Part shown: positions 51,479-60,679 of the stretch, one piece after another
Layout of the letters: each line of letters opens with the position of its first letter
Position numbering within the stretch: the stretch's first letter is position 1
Assembly (NCBI RefSeq): GCF_030757795.1
Contig: NZ_JAUQWH010000024.1
Span: forward strand, 1 to 64,000
DNA from: Actinoplanes oryzae
Lineage (GTDB): Bacteria > Actinomycetota > Actinomycetes > Mycobacteriales > Micromonosporaceae
Length of the DNA stretch: 64,000 bases
Direction of reading: 5' to 3'
Notes under the pieces: generated by a model
What the model was told of the DNA's origin: nothing
Database searches by the model: none
What the model saw: only the letters and a program-made list of their open reading frames with translations
Position numbers and translations under genes: made by a program

Positions 51479-52045
51479 TTACAGGCCGGCGAGGGCGCGG
51501 ACGCCGGCGGCGATCTGCTCGGCGGACGGGGCGTGCGCCGGGTCGGTGAGCCACTGGACCATGACGCCGGACATGAGCGCCATCGCGACCGAGCCCAGCC
51601 CGCGTACGGTCTCCTCGTCCAGGCCGTCCTCCGGCGTGCCGGTCAGCATCGCGGCCAGCCCGCTGCGGCCCTGCTGGAGCCCGGCGGCCAGCTGGGCCCG
51701 CAGCTCGGGCTGGTGCTCCGCCTGCACCCACGCCTCGACGCTGGCCACCCAGAGCGCACGCTGGGTCTCGAGCGTGCCCAGCACCCGCCGCCAGTAGCGC
51801 ACCAGCGGGTCGGGCGAGTCGTCGTCCGGGCCGCCGGCCAGCGCGGCGCCGATCGCGTCGCCCCACTCCTCGATCGAGCTGAGCATGGCCGCGGTCATGA
51901 GCGCCTGGGTCGAGCCGTAGTGGTAGCCGATCGACGCGAGGTTCGCCCCGGACACCGCGACGATGTCGCGCGCGGTCGTGTTCGCATAGCCCTTCTCGGC
52001 GAGGCAGCGCTTGGCGCCTTCGAGGAGGTTCTCGCGGTGTCCCAT
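51479..52045 (-). CDS. TetR-family transcriptional repressor
   Basis: 188 residues. Tet_R_N HTH at ~6-50 (RENLLEGAKRCLAEKGYANTTARDIVAVSGANLASIGYHYGSTQALM). The rest is a helical ligand domain. ATG 52045 is preferred with AGGA 8 nt upstream; ATG 52054 is possible. It diverges from the FAD monooxygenase across an inverted-repeat operator, the normal arrangement for a repressor that senses the monooxygenase's substrate. The EAL gene follows downstream. Confidence 0.9.
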   Translation of the reverse strand: MGHRENLLEGAKRCLAEKGYANTTARDIVAVSGANLASIGYHYGSTQALMTAAMLSSIEEWGDAIGAALAGGPDDDSPDPLVRYWRRVLGTLETQRALWVASVEAWVQAEHQPELRAQLAAGLQQGRSGLAAMLTGTPEDGLDEETVRGLGSVAMALMSGVMVQWLTDPAHAPSAEQIAAGVRALAGL

Positions 52046-52062
52046 GGGCGACATCCTAGAAT

Positions 52063-52091
52063 CTATACAAGCGTATAAGACGTATGTATAG
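52063..52091. promoter_or_regulatory. Operator between TetR and FAD monooxygenase genes
   Basis: CTATACA (52063-52069) and TGTATAG (52085-52091) are perfect inverted repeats with a 15-bp spacer. Nested inside is TATAC-AAGC-GTATA (52064-52077). The site touches the monooxygenase start (ATG 52099) and the TetR start region, so a bound dimer would block both promoters. Confidence 0.75.
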
Positions 52092-52098
52092 TTCCGGC

Positions 52099-53256
52099 AT
52101 GGGACAGCGAGAGGTACTGATTTCCGGGGCGGGGCTCGCCGGGCCGGCCCTCGCGCATTGGCTGCGCCGCGGCGGGCTGCGGCCGACGGTGGTCGAGCGG
52201 GCGCCGGCTCTGCGGGACGGCGGCTACAAGGTGGACGTACGCGGTTCCGCGGTCGAAGTGCTCAAGCGCATGGGCCTGTTCGAGGCAGCCCGGGCGGCGG
52301 ACACCGGGATGCGCACGGTCACCTACGTCCGGGCGGACGGCGGCCGGATCGCCACGCTCGACGCCGACCTGCTCATGGGCCGCCGCGGCGACGACCTCGA
52401 GATCATGCGCACCGACCTGGTCAAGATCCTGGCCGGCGGCGAGCCGATCGTCTTCGGCGACTCGATCGCCTCGCTGCGGGAGACCCCCGGCGGGGTGGAC
52501 GTGACGTTCGCGTCCGGTGGCTCCCGGCGCTTCGACCTGGTCGTCGGTGCGGACGGGCTGCACTCGGCGACCCGGCGCTCGGTGCTCGGGGAGGTGCCGC
52601 TGCGGCACCTGGGTGCGTACATCTCGATCTTCGACGTGCCCCTGGACCTCGGCCTGGACCGCGAAGAGGTCTTCTTCAGCGACCCGGGGCGGATGGTCTT
52701 CGCCTATCAGACCGGGCCGGGCGACCCGGCGCGCGTGGGGATGGTCTTCGCGTCCACGCCGCTCGGCCCGGTCCGGCCTAAGCAGGTGCTGCGCGAGCGG
52801 TTCGCGGGCATGGGCTGGCGGGTCGACTCGTTCCTGGACGCGCTCGACGCCGGGCCCGAGCCGTACTTCGACTCCTTGAGCCAGGTCGAGCTGCCGCACT
52901 ACTCGGCGGGACGGGTCGCGCTGCTCGGGGACGCCGCCTACTGCCCGTCGCCGGCCGCGGGGCAGGGGACGAGCCTCGCGCTGGTGGGGGCGTACGTGCT
53001 GGGGCGCGCCCTGGCCGCGACGGACGACCACGCGGCCGCCTTCGACCGGTACGAGACGGTCATGCGGCCGTACGCGGAGAAGAACCTCGCCTACGGCCGC
53101 AAGATGGCCGGCGACATGGTGCCGGGCGGGCGCTGGTCCCTGGCGTTCCGGAACTACGGGATGCGGACGCTGCGCTTCAACCCGTGGAAGCGCCAGATCA
53201 TCGACCAGGTGACCAAGCCCCTGCACGTGGCGGCCAACGCCGTCGACCTGTCCTAG
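52099..53256 (+). CDS. FAD-dependent aromatic hydroxylase-type monooxygenase
   Basis: 385 residues, class A flavoprotein. GxGxxG motif SGAGLAGPALAHWLRRGG, the DG motif LVVGADGLHSATRR, and GD motif ALLGDAAYCPSPAAGQGTSLAL. Such enzymes add one oxygen to an aromatic or polyketide substrate with NAD(P)H; TetX and rifampicin monooxygenase are relatives, but specificity cannot be inferred. ATG 52099 begins the Rossmann strand; ATG 52084 would lie in the operator. Controlled by the divergent TetR. Confidence 0.87.
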   Translation: MGQREVLISGAGLAGPALAHWLRRGGLRPTVVERAPALRDGGYKVDVRGSAVEVLKRMGLFEAARAADTGMRTVTYVRADGGRIATLDADLLMGRRGDDLEIMRTDLVKILAGGEPIVFGDSIASLRETPGGVDVTFASGGSRRFDLVVGADGLHSATRRSVLGEVPLRHLGAYISIFDVPLDLGLDREEVFFSDPGRMVFAYQTGPGDPARVGMVFASTPLGPVRPKQVLRERFAGMGWRVDSFLDALDAGPEPYFDSLSQVELPHYSAGRVALLGDAAYCPSPAAGQGTSLALVGAYVLGRALAATDDHAAAFDRYETVMRPYAEKNLAYGRKMAGDMVPGGRWSLAFRNYGMRTLRFNPWKRQIIDQVTKPLHVAANAVDLS

Positions 53257-53423
53257 CAGGGCTTGTCACTTTCGAGCGGCTGAAGGCGACAAAGCCCTAC
53301 TGGGCGCGCCCTGTTCGCCGCGATGTCGGTCTTCGGGTCACCGCCGTCGGCGTCTGCCGACAGCGTCCCCGGCGAGTCGCCGGCCCGGAAAGCCGGCCGG
53401 CGCTCGCACGGGGACGGGCAGGG

Positions 53424-55565
53424 TCAGCGCGTGGCGTGCTCCTTACGGGCGGCGTCGGCGAGGTGGGCGGGCATGGGCTCGTGGCGGAGGTACGTGCGGG
53501 TGAAGGTGCCCGCTCCCGAGGTGAGGGCGCGCAGCTCGACCGCGTACCGGACGAGCTCGGTCGCCGGCACCTCGGCGCGGACCAGGGCGTGGCCGTCGTC
53601 GTCGGTGTCCGTGCCGAGCGGGCGGCCGCGGCGGCCGGAGAGGTCGCTCATGACCGGGCCGACGTAGTCGTCGGGGACCCGGACGACGATCTCGTCGAGC
53701 GGCTCGAGCAGGGTGATCTGACCCTGGTCGGCGGCCTCGCGCAGGGCCAGGGCGCCGGCGGTCTGGAAGGCGGCGTCGGAGGAGTCGACGCTGTGCGCCT
53801 TGCCGTCGACCAGGGTCACGCGGACGTCGACGACGGGGTGGCCGGCGGCGAGGCCGCGGTCGAGCTGGGCGCGGACGCCCTTCTCCACCGACGGGATGTA
53901 GTTGTGCGGGACGGCGCCGCCGACGACCTTGTCCACGAACTCGAAGCCCGAGCCGCGGGGGAGGGGTTCGACGACGAGGTCGCAGACGGCGTACTGGCCG
54001 TGGCCGCCGGACTGCTTGACGTGCCGGCCGTGGCCCTTCGCCGGGGTGGTGAAGGTCTCGCGCAGGGCGACCCGGACCGGTTCGGTGTCGAGGTCGACGC
54101 CGCCGGAGCGCAGCCGGTCGAGGACCACCTCGGCGTGGGCCTCGCCCATGCACCAGAGGACCAGCTGGTGGGTGTCGGGGTTGCGGTCCAGGCGCAGGGT
54201 GGGGTCGCCGGCGACCAGGCGGGCGAGGTTCTTGGCGAGGGCGTCCTCGTCCGAGCGGGACTTGGCGACCACCGCGATGGGCAGCAGCGGCTCCGGCATG
54301 ACCCACGGCTCCATGAGCAGCGGGTCGTCCTTGGCGCTGAGGGTGTCGCCGGTCTCGGCGCTGCCCGACTTGGTGATCGCGCACAGGTCGCCGGCGACGC
54401 AGGCGGCGACCTCGCGCAGCTGGGCGCCGAGCGGGGAGTAGACGTGGGCGACCCGCTCGTCGGTGTCGTGGTCGGGGTGGCCGCGCTCGGTGAGGCCGTG
54501 GCCGGAGACGTGCAGCACCTGCTCGGGGCGCAGCGTGCCGGAGAACACCCGGACCAGGGAGACCCGGCCGACGTGCCGGTCGATGGTCGTCCGGACGACC
54601 TCGGCGACCAGCGGCCCGTCCGGGTCGCAGGTCAGGGGCGGGCGCGGGCTGCCGTCGACGCCGGTGACGACGGGCAGGTCGTGCTCCAGGGGCGAGGGCG
54701 CCGCGTTCACGAGCCCGTCGAGCAGCGCGTCCAGGCCGACGCCGGTGCCGGCGCAGACCGGGATCACCGGGTGGAAGGTGCCGCGCGCCACGGCCTTCTC
54801 CAGGTCCGGGATCAGGGTGGCCGTGGTGATCAGCTCGCCGGCGACGTACCTGTCCATCAGGTCCTCGTCCTCGCTCTCGGCGATGATCGCCTCGATGAGG
54901 GTGTCCCGGTCGTCCTTGATCGGCATCATGTGGTTGGTCTCGGCCTGGCCCTCGACCGGCGGGTAGCCCGCCGAGTAGTCCAGCACCCGCAGCGTGACCA
55001 GCCCGATCAGCCCGGCGATCGAGTCGCCGTCGTCGCCGAGCATCGGCTGGTAGATCGGCAGAACGTTCTCGCCGAACGCGTCCTGGCAGTCCTGCAGCGT
55101 GCCCTCGTAGTCGGCGCGCGGGTGGTCCAGCCGGGTGATGGCGACCGCGCGCGGCATGCCGACCGAGGCGCACTCCTCCCAGAGCGCGACGGTGGCGTCG
55201 TCCACGCCGTCGACGGCCGAGACGACGAACAGCGCGGCGTCCGCGGCCCGCAGGCCGGCGCGCAGCTCCCCGACGAAGTCGGCGTAGCCGGGGGTGTCGA
55301 GCAGGTTGACCTTCACCCCGTCGTGGACGAGCGGGGCGCACGCCAGGGCGACGGAACGCTGCTGCCGCACGGCCGCCGGATCGTGGTCGCTGACCGTGGT
55401 GCCGTCGGCGATCGTGCCGGCCCGCGGGATCGTCCCGGTGGCGGCCAGCAGGGCCTCCACCAGCGTGGTCTTGCCCGCGCCGGAGTGGCCGACCAGCACC
55501 ACGTTGCGTACTCTGCCGGGCTCGGTCACCACCGGTCCGGCTGTGTCTTGTGGCTTCTGTGCCAT
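53424..55565 (-). CDS. Elongation factor G-like protein EF-G2
   Basis: 713 residues with the five domains of EF-G. G1 GHSGAGKTT (26-34), G3 DTPGYADF (90-97). The G4 motif NKxD is changed to TRLD (144-147), and the effector region (RSVALACAPL) is divergent. Such EF-G2/FusA2 paralogues occur in mycobacteria and Streptomyces; their role in translation is uncertain, and they need not replace EF-G. Domain IV ends with GRHVKQSGGHGQYAVCDL. Start ATG 55565 follows GAGGAGACACC. It lies between the FAD monooxygenase and pgsA in the interrupted core block. Confidence 0.87.
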   Translation of the reverse strand: MAQKPQDTAGPVVTEPGRVRNVVLVGHSGAGKTTLVEALLAATGTIPRAGTIADGTTVSDHDPAAVRQQRSVALACAPLVHDGVKVNLLDTPGYADFVGELRAGLRAADAALFVVSAVDGVDDATVALWEECASVGMPRAVAITRLDHPRADYEGTLQDCQDAFGENVLPIYQPMLGDDGDSIAGLIGLVTLRVLDYSAGYPPVEGQAETNHMMPIKDDRDTLIEAIIAESEDEDLMDRYVAGELITTATLIPDLEKAVARGTFHPVIPVCAGTGVGLDALLDGLVNAAPSPLEHDLPVVTGVDGSPRPPLTCDPDGPLVAEVVRTTIDRHVGRVSLVRVFSGTLRPEQVLHVSGHGLTERGHPDHDTDERVAHVYSPLGAQLREVAACVAGDLCAITKSGSAETGDTLSAKDDPLLMEPWVMPEPLLPIAVVAKSRSDEDALAKNLARLVAGDPTLRLDRNPDTHQLVLWCMGEAHAEVVLDRLRSGGVDLDTEPVRVALRETFTTPAKGHGRHVKQSGGHGQYAVCDLVVEPLPRGSGFEFVDKVVGGAVPHNYIPSVEKGVRAQLDRGLAAGHPVVDVRVTLVDGKAHSVDSSDAAFQTAGALALREAADQGQITLLEPLDEIVVRVPDDYVGPVMSDLSGRRGRPLGTDTDDDGHALVRAEVPATELVRYAVELRALTSGAGTFTRTYLRHEPMPAHLADAARKEHATR

Positions 55566-55794
55566 TGGTGTCTCCTCGACCCCCTTTACGGCGGCCATTC
55601 TTCCGGACCGGGAGCCGGCGGTGCGCGGTGGCCTGCTGTTACGCGGGTGTTTCGGAGTTGTCCTCCGATCTGACACCCAGCGCAGTGGCGATCGCAACCC
55701 TTCGTGAGCGCCGGGTACCCCTTGTATGACGATCCGGCGACGCGTGACGCGCGCGGTATCGCCGGTGGTCGCGCGCCGTTATGGTGGGACGGCC

Positions 55795-56418
55795 ATGGCA
55801 AAGATCGTCAGCGTGCCCGCCCGTGCCGTCGTCGCGTACGGCGTCAATCCGACCGCCCGTCTCCTGCTGCGCCTCGGCGTTTCGCCGAACGCCGTCACCA
55901 TCGCCGGCACCGTCGGCGTGCTCATCGGCGCCTCGTTCGGCGCCCGGGGCCAGCTCCTCTGGGGGACCTTCATCGTCACCGCGTCCGCCCTGACCGACGT
56001 GCTCGACGGCACGATGGCCCGGATGCGGGGCGGCGGCGGCCACTTCGGCGCCCTGCTGGACTCGTCGATGGACCGGATCGCCGACGGCGCCGTGTTCGCG
56101 GCCGTCGTCTACTACCTGTTCGCGGAGGGCAACCCGTACAACGGGGGGTGGGCCGCGCTGATCTGCCTCGTCGGGGGCCAGGTCGTCTCGTACGTGAAGG
56201 CCCGCGCGCAGAGCCTGGGCCTCGACGCCGACGTCGGCATCGCCGAGCGCCTCGAGCGGCTGCTGATCCTCGGCGTCGGCGGCATCCTGGGCGGCTTCGG
56301 CCTCGACTGGGGCCTGCCGGCCGCGCTGTGGGTGCTGGCGCTGCTCTCCGTGATCACCGTTTTCCAGCGGCTGATCCACGCGGCGAAGTCGGACCGGCCC
56401 GCCCCGGAACCCTCGTGA
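55795..56418 (+). CDS. pgsA: CDP-alcohol phosphatidyltransferase (phosphatidylinositol phosphate synthase)
   Basis: 207 residues, six membrane helices. The catalytic motif DG-x2-AR-x8-G-x3-D-x3-D is complete in LDGTMARMRGGGGHFGALLDSSMDR. In actinobacteria this enzyme (mycobacterial PgsA1, PIP synthase) joins CDP-diacylglycerol to inositol 3-phosphate. The ATG at 55795 follows GGGACGGCC and is closest to the family start. It is linked by a GTGA overlap to the acyltransferase, as in mycobacteria. Confidence 0.9.
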   Translation: MAKIVSVPARAVVAYGVNPTARLLLRLGVSPNAVTIAGTVGVLIGASFGARGQLLWGTFIVTASALTDVLDGTMARMRGGGGHFGALLDSSMDRIADGAVFAAVVYYLFAEGNPYNGGWAALICLVGGQVVSYVKARAQSLGLDADVGIAERLERLLILGVGGILGGFGLDWGLPAALWVLALLSVITVFQRLIHAAKSDRPAPEPS

Positions 56419-57302
56419 AGGACAGGCTCACCGAGCTCGGGTACGCGGCCGGATGGCGGATCGTGCGGACGCTGCCGCTGCCGGCCGCGCGCGCGATCTT
56501 CCGGGCGGCGGCCGACCGGGCGGCCAGGGGCAACGGGCCGGGCACCCAGCGGCTGCGGCGCAACCTGCGCCAGGTCGTGGGCCCCGAGCCGTCCGAGGCG
56601 GAGCTGGACGTCCTGGTCCGCGACGGCCTGCGCTCGTACGCCCGGTACTGGATGGAGGCCTTCCGGCTGCCGTCGCAGTCGACGAGCGACCACATCCGCA
56701 ACTTCCACCTGGTCGAGGAGGCGGAGCTCGACGCGATCCTGGCCGAGGGCGGCGTCATCCTGGCCCTGCCGCACGTCGGCAACTGGGACGCCGCCGCGGC
56801 GTACCTGGTGTCGCGCGGGCACAAGATGATCACGGTGGCCGAGCGGCTCAAGCCCGAGGGGCTGGCGGAGCGCTTCCTGGACTACCGCCGGAAGCTCGGC
56901 ATGGAGGTCCTCCCGCACACCGGCGGCGAGCGCCCGCCGCTGGAGGTTCTGACCGAAAAGGCCCAGCAGGGGTACGCCGTCGCGCTGCTCGCCGACCGCG
57001 ACCTGTCCGCCCGCGGCGTCGAGGTCGAGTTCTTCGGCGGGCGCACGCGCATGCCCCCGGGGCCGGCGCTGCTCGCGATCCGCACCGGCGTGCCGCTGCT
57101 GGCCGTGGACATCTGGTTCACCGAGGACCGGACGATGGCGCGGATCCACCGCGTCGAGCTGCCCACCGAGGGCGCCCTCGACGTCCGGGTCCGCGAGGCG
57201 ACGCAACGGCTCGCGCACGCCTTCGAGCAGGGCATCGCCGCGCACCCGCAGGACTGGCACATGCTGCAGAAACTGTGGCTCAACTCCGCCGCCCGGGTCT
57301 GA
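56415..57302 (+). CDS. Phosphatidylinositol mannoside acyltransferase (PatA-like)
   Basis: 295 residues of the LpxL/HtrB-like acyltransferase superfamily. The catalytic HX4D is LPHVGNWD, followed by ADRDLSARGVEVEFFGG, the conserved donor-binding stretch. Homologous position to mycobacterial PatA (Rv2611c), which adds palmitate to the mannose of PIM1. GTG 56415 overlaps the pgsA stop. Peripheral membrane protein on the cytosolic face. PimA follows. Confidence 0.9.
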   Translation: MKDRLTELGYAAGWRIVRTLPLPAARAIFRAAADRAARGNGPGTQRLRRNLRQVVGPEPSEAELDVLVRDGLRSYARYWMEAFRLPSQSTSDHIRNFHLVEEAELDAILAEGGVILALPHVGNWDAAAAYLVSRGHKMITVAERLKPEGLAERFLDYRRKLGMEVLPHTGGERPPLEVLTEKAQQGYAVALLADRDLSARGVEVEFFGGRTRMPPGPALLAIRTGVPLLAVDIWFTEDRTMARIHRVELPTEGALDVRVREATQRLAHAFEQGIAAHPQDWHMLQKLWLNSAARV

Positions 57303-57312
57303 GGTGGCGCTC

Positions 57313-58494
57313 GTGCGGATCGGGATCGTCTCGCCCTACTCGTTCGACGTGCCGGGCGGTGTGCAGAACCACATCGTCGACCTCGCCGAGGCACTGATCG
57401 GGCTGGGCCACCACGTCAGCGTGCTCGCGCCCGCCGACGAGGACAGCGAGCTCCCGCCGTACGTGGTGCCGGCCGGCCGCGCGATGCCGCTGCCGTACAA
57501 CGGCTCGGTGGCCCGCATCGCCTTCGGCCCGGTCTCCACCCGCCGGGTGCGCCGCTGGATCTCGCGGGGCAACTTCGACGTCCTGCACGTGCACGAGCCC
57601 ATGACGCTGAGCCTGTCGATGCTGGCGGTGCTCGCCGCCCGCGGGCCGGTCGTCGCCACCTTCCACACGGCGATGACCCGCTCCCGCGCGCTCGCCGCCT
57701 CCGCGGGCCTGCTCCAGCTCGTCGTCGAGAAGATCACCGCCCGCATCGCCGTCAGCGAGCTCGCCCGCAAGGTGCAGGTCGAGCATCTCGGCGGCGGCGC
57801 GGTCGAGATCCCCAACGGCGTGGCGGTGGCCAAGTTCGCCGGCGCGGTCCCGCTGCCCGGGTGGCCCGGCGAGGGTGGTGCGCTGGGCTTCCTGGGCCGG
57901 TTCACCGAGCCGCGCAAGGGCTTCGACCATGTGCGTACGGCCTTCGTGGCGCTCGCCGCGCACCGGCCGGGCCTGCGGCTGCTGGTCGCCGGGCCGGGCG
58001 ACCGGGACGACCTGTTCGAGGGCATCCCGCCGGCGCTGCACCCCCGCGTCGAGTTCCTGGGCCTGGTCAGCGAGGCGGACAAGGCGCGCATGCTGCGCAG
58101 CGTGGACGTCTACGTGGCGCCGAACACCGGCGGCGAGTCCTTCGGCATGATCCTCACCGAGGCGATGGCGGCCGGCGCGGCGATCGCAGCGAGTGATCTT
58201 GACGCCTTCCGCCGGGTCCTCGACGGCGGCCGGGCCGGCGCCCTCTTCCCCACCGGCGACGCCGGCGCCCTGGAACGTCTCCTCGGTGACCTGCTCGACA
58301 ACCCGGCGCGCCGGGCCGAGCTGGCCTCCTGCGCCCGCGAGGCGGTCCAGGCCTTCGACTGGCCGAGCGTCGCGCAGCGGGTCCTGGAGGTCTACCAGGC
58401 GGCCATCGAGGCCACCGACGGCCGCGTCATCGACGAGCCGTCCGTGGACGCCCTCGCCGCCGGGGAGTGGCAAGGGCCACGCCACGGCGAGTAA
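57313..58494 (+). CDS. pimA: Phosphatidyl-myo-inositol mannosyltransferase
   Basis: 393 residues, GT4 family with GT-B fold. MRIGIVSPYSFDVPGGVQNHI, VLHVHEP, ATFHTAMTRS and the donor motif GGESFGMILTEAMAAG (EX7E) match PimA. It adds the first mannose from GDP-mannose to PI. GTG 57313 has GAGGTGG at good spacing; GTG 57304 is possible. Between the acyltransferase and a conserved membrane gene, as in mycobacteria (Rv2610c). Confidence 0.92.
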   Translation: MRIGIVSPYSFDVPGGVQNHIVDLAEALIGLGHHVSVLAPADEDSELPPYVVPAGRAMPLPYNGSVARIAFGPVSTRRVRRWISRGNFDVLHVHEPMTLSLSMLAVLAARGPVVATFHTAMTRSRALAASAGLLQLVVEKITARIAVSELARKVQVEHLGGGAVEIPNGVAVAKFAGAVPLPGWPGEGGALGFLGRFTEPRKGFDHVRTAFVALAAHRPGLRLLVAGPGDRDDLFEGIPPALHPRVEFLGLVSEADKARMLRSVDVYVAPNTGGESFGMILTEAMAAGAAIAASDLDAFRRVLDGGRAGALFPTGDAGALERLLGDLLDNPARRAELASCAREAVQAFDWPSVAQRVLEVYQAAIEATDGRVIDEPSVDALAAGEWQGPRHGE

Positions 58495-58519
58495 CCGCGG
58501 CGGGCGCGGAGGCACTACG

Positions 58520-59065
58520 ATGCCCCGCATGTGGTGGGTCCTGGGTGCGGTCGCGGCTGTGGTTCTGCTGGCGGCGTACCTGGCGTGGACGGCCCACCGG
58601 GTCGAGCGCGTCCACGTGCGCGCCCAGTCGGCCGCCCGGGCCCTCGACGCCCATCTGGTCCGCCGGGCCGCCGCGGCCGCCGTCGTGGCCGAGCGCACCG
58701 ACTTCGTCGAGCTCTACGCCGCCGCCCGCCTCGCCCTCGACGCCGGCGCCGACGAGCGCGAAGCCGCCGAGAACGACCTGACCCGCCAGCTGCGCGTCGT
58801 CCCGCTGACCGCCGCCGACGAGGCCACCCGGGCCCTGATCGACACCAGCCGCCGCGTCGGGCTCGCCCGCCAGGTCCACACCGACCTTGTCCGCGACGCC
58901 CTGACCGCTCGCCGCCGCCCGGTCGTCCGCCTGCTGCGCCTGGCCCACCGCTACGAGCGCCCCCGCTACTTCGAGATCGTCGACCCGACGATGCTCGAGC
59001 CGGTCACCGTGGCCCCGCGCCCGGCCCCGGACGACTCCACGGGCCTGGCCGTCCCCCTCGGCTGA
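58520..59065 (+). CDS. Conserved membrane-anchored protein of the PIM locus (Rv2609c-position)
   Basis: 181 residues. One N-terminal helix (WWVLGAVAAVVLLAAYLAW) with the bulk (Arg/Ala-rich helices, ERVHVRAQSAARALDAHLVRRAAA) on the cytosolic or exterior side. It follows pimA with a 25-bp gap and occupies the position of Rv2609c, but I cannot see a NUDIX box in it, so it may be a shorter, different family, possibly LemA-like. Start ATG 58520. Function unknown. Confidence 0.75.
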   Translation: MPRMWWVLGAVAAVVLLAAYLAWTAHRVERVHVRAQSAARALDAHLVRRAAAAAVVAERTDFVELYAAARLALDAGADEREAAENDLTRQLRVVPLTAADEATRALIDTSRRVGLARQVHTDLVRDALTARRRPVVRLLRLAHRYERPRYFEIVDPTMLEPVTVAPRPAPDDSTGLAVPLG

Positions 59066-59152
59066 GCAGTCCACCCGGGGGTCGATTGGCTGTCGGCAGC
59101 GGCCCGGCGCGCTTCTAGAGTGGCGGCGACTTCGTCCGTAAGGAGCGCCATC

Positions 59153-60049
59153 ATGACCGACACCCGTCCCGCCACCGGAACAGCCCGCGTCAAGCGCGGC
59201 ATGGCCGAGATGCTCAAGGGCGGTGTGATCATGGATGTGGTCACGCCGGAGCAGGCCAAGATCGCCGAGGACGCCGGCGCCGTCGCCGTCATGGCGCTCG
59301 AGCGGGTGCCCGCCGACATCCGGGCCCAGGGGGGCGTCTCCCGGATGAGCGACCCCGACATGATCGACGGCATCATCGCCGCCGTCAGCATCCCGGTCAT
59401 GGCGAAGGCCCGGATCGGCCACTTCGTCGAGGCGCAGGTGCTGCAGGCGCTCGGGGTCGACTACATCGACGAGTCCGAGGTGCTGACCCCCGCCGACTAC
59501 GCCAACCACATCGACAAGTGGGCCTTCACCGCCCCCTTCGTGTGCGGCGCCACGAACCTGGGCGAGGCCCTGCGGCGGATCACCGAGGGCGCGGCGATGA
59601 TCCGGTCCAAGGGCGAGGCCGGCACCGGGGACGTCTCGAACGCCACGACGCACATGCGCACCATCCGGGCGGAGATCCGCCGGCTGGGCTCGCTGCCGGA
59701 GGACGAGCTGTTCGTCGCCGCCAAGGAGCTGCAGGCCCCGTACGAGCTGGTCAAGGAAGTCGCCGCGGCGGGCAAGCTGCCGGTCGTCATGTTCACCGCG
59801 GGCGGGATCGCCACCCCGGCGGACGCGGCCATGATGATGCAGCTGGGCGCGGAGGGGGTCTTCGTCGGCTCGGGCATCTTCAAGTCGGGCAACCCGGCGC
59901 AGCGGGCGTCGGCGATCGTGCAGGCGACGACGTTCTTCGACGACCCCGACGTGATCGCCAAGGTGTCGCGCGGGCTGGGCGAGGCCATGGTCGGCATCAA
60001 CGTCGACGAGATCCCCCAGCCCCACCGCCTCGCTTCGCGCGGCTGGTGA
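59153..60049 (+). CDS. pdxS: Pyridoxal 5'-phosphate synthase, PdxS subunit
   Basis: 298 residues, TIM barrel. [30 protein letters not shown], catalytic Lys in [17 protein letters not shown] and the second Lys and phosphate loop [19 protein letters not shown]. It condenses ribose 5-phosphate, glyceraldehyde 3-phosphate and ammonia from PdxT to make PLP. AAGGAGC precedes ATG 59153. Coupled to pdxT by a GTGA overlap. Confidence 0.97.
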   Translation: MTDTRPATGTARVKRGMAEMLKGGVIMDVVTPEQAKIAEDAGAVAVMALERVPADIRAQGGVSRMSDPDMIDGIIAAVSIPVMAKARIGHFVEAQVLQALGVDYIDESEVLTPADYANHIDKWAFTAPFVCGATNLGEALRRITEGAAMIRSKGEAGTGDVSNATTHMRTIRAEIRRLGSLPEDELFVAAKELQAPYELVKEVAAAGKLPVVMFTAGGIATPADAAMMMQLGAEGVFVGSGIFKSGNPAQRASAIVQATTFFDDPDVIAKVSRGLGEAMVGINVDEIPQPHRLASRGW

Positions 60050-60660
60050 CAAGCGTGGACATCGGTGTTCTCGCCCTGCAGGGGGACGTCCGGGAGCATC
60101 TGGTCGCGCTCGCCGCCAGCGACGTCCTCGCCCGGCCCGTCCGGCGGCCCGCGGAGCTCGACGACGTCGACGCCCTGGTCGTCCCGGGCGGCGAGTCGAC
60201 GACCATGAGCAAGCTCGCGCTGGCGTTCGGGCTGATGGGGCCGATCCGCGAGCGGATCGCCGGCGGCATGCCCGTGTACGGCTCCTGCGCCGGCATGATC
60301 ATGCTCGCGGCGACCGTGCTGGACGGCCGCCCGGACCAGGAGTCGTTCGGCGGCATCGACATGACCGTGCGGCGCAACGCGTTCGGGCGGCAGGTCGACT
60401 CGTTCGAGGCGGCGGTCGGCATCGACGGCGTCCCGGGGGGCGATTTTCACGCGGTTTTCATCCGGGCGCCCTGGGTCGAGAAGACCTCCGAGGATGCCAC
60501 GGTGCTGGGCCGCGTCAAGGACGGGCCCGCCGCCGGTAGGATTGTCGCCGTTCGGCAGGGCAACCTGCTCGCCACGGCATTCCACCCGGAGCTCACCGGA
60601 GACCTCCGCGTTCACCGGTACTTCGTCGAGATGGTCCGCCAGGCCGCAGACGCACGGTAG
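60046..60660 (+). CDS. pdxT: Pyridoxal 5'-phosphate synthase glutaminase, PdxT subunit
   Basis: 204 residues, class I glutamine amidotransferase. [20 protein letters not shown] (oxyanion), GSCAGMIML (nucleophile Cys) and the His-Glu pair of AFHPEL complete the triad. It hydrolyses glutamine to feed ammonia to PdxS. GTG 60046 overlaps the pdxS stop and is chosen; GTG 60055 is an alternative. Confidence 0.95.
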   Translation: MTSVDIGVLALQGDVREHLVALAASDVLARPVRRPAELDDVDALVVPGGESTTMSKLALAFGLMGPIRERIAGGMPVYGSCAGMIMLAATVLDGRPDQESFGGIDMTVRRNAFGRQVDSFEAAVGIDGVPGGDFHAVFIRAPWVEKTSEDATVLGRVKDGPAAGRIVAVRQGNLLATAFHPELTGDLRVHRYFVEMVRQAADAR

Positions 60661-60679
60661 CGATACACGGAGGTTTTGC

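Noticed and set aside
53184-55673. 829-codon frame opposite EF-G2
   Set aside because: Low-complexity Gly/Val/Arg-rich translation; the EF-G2 frame has motifs and domain order.
59066-59152. Riboswitch or PLP-responsive leader before pdxS
   Set aside because: Only 87 bp are available and no conserved structure was evident.
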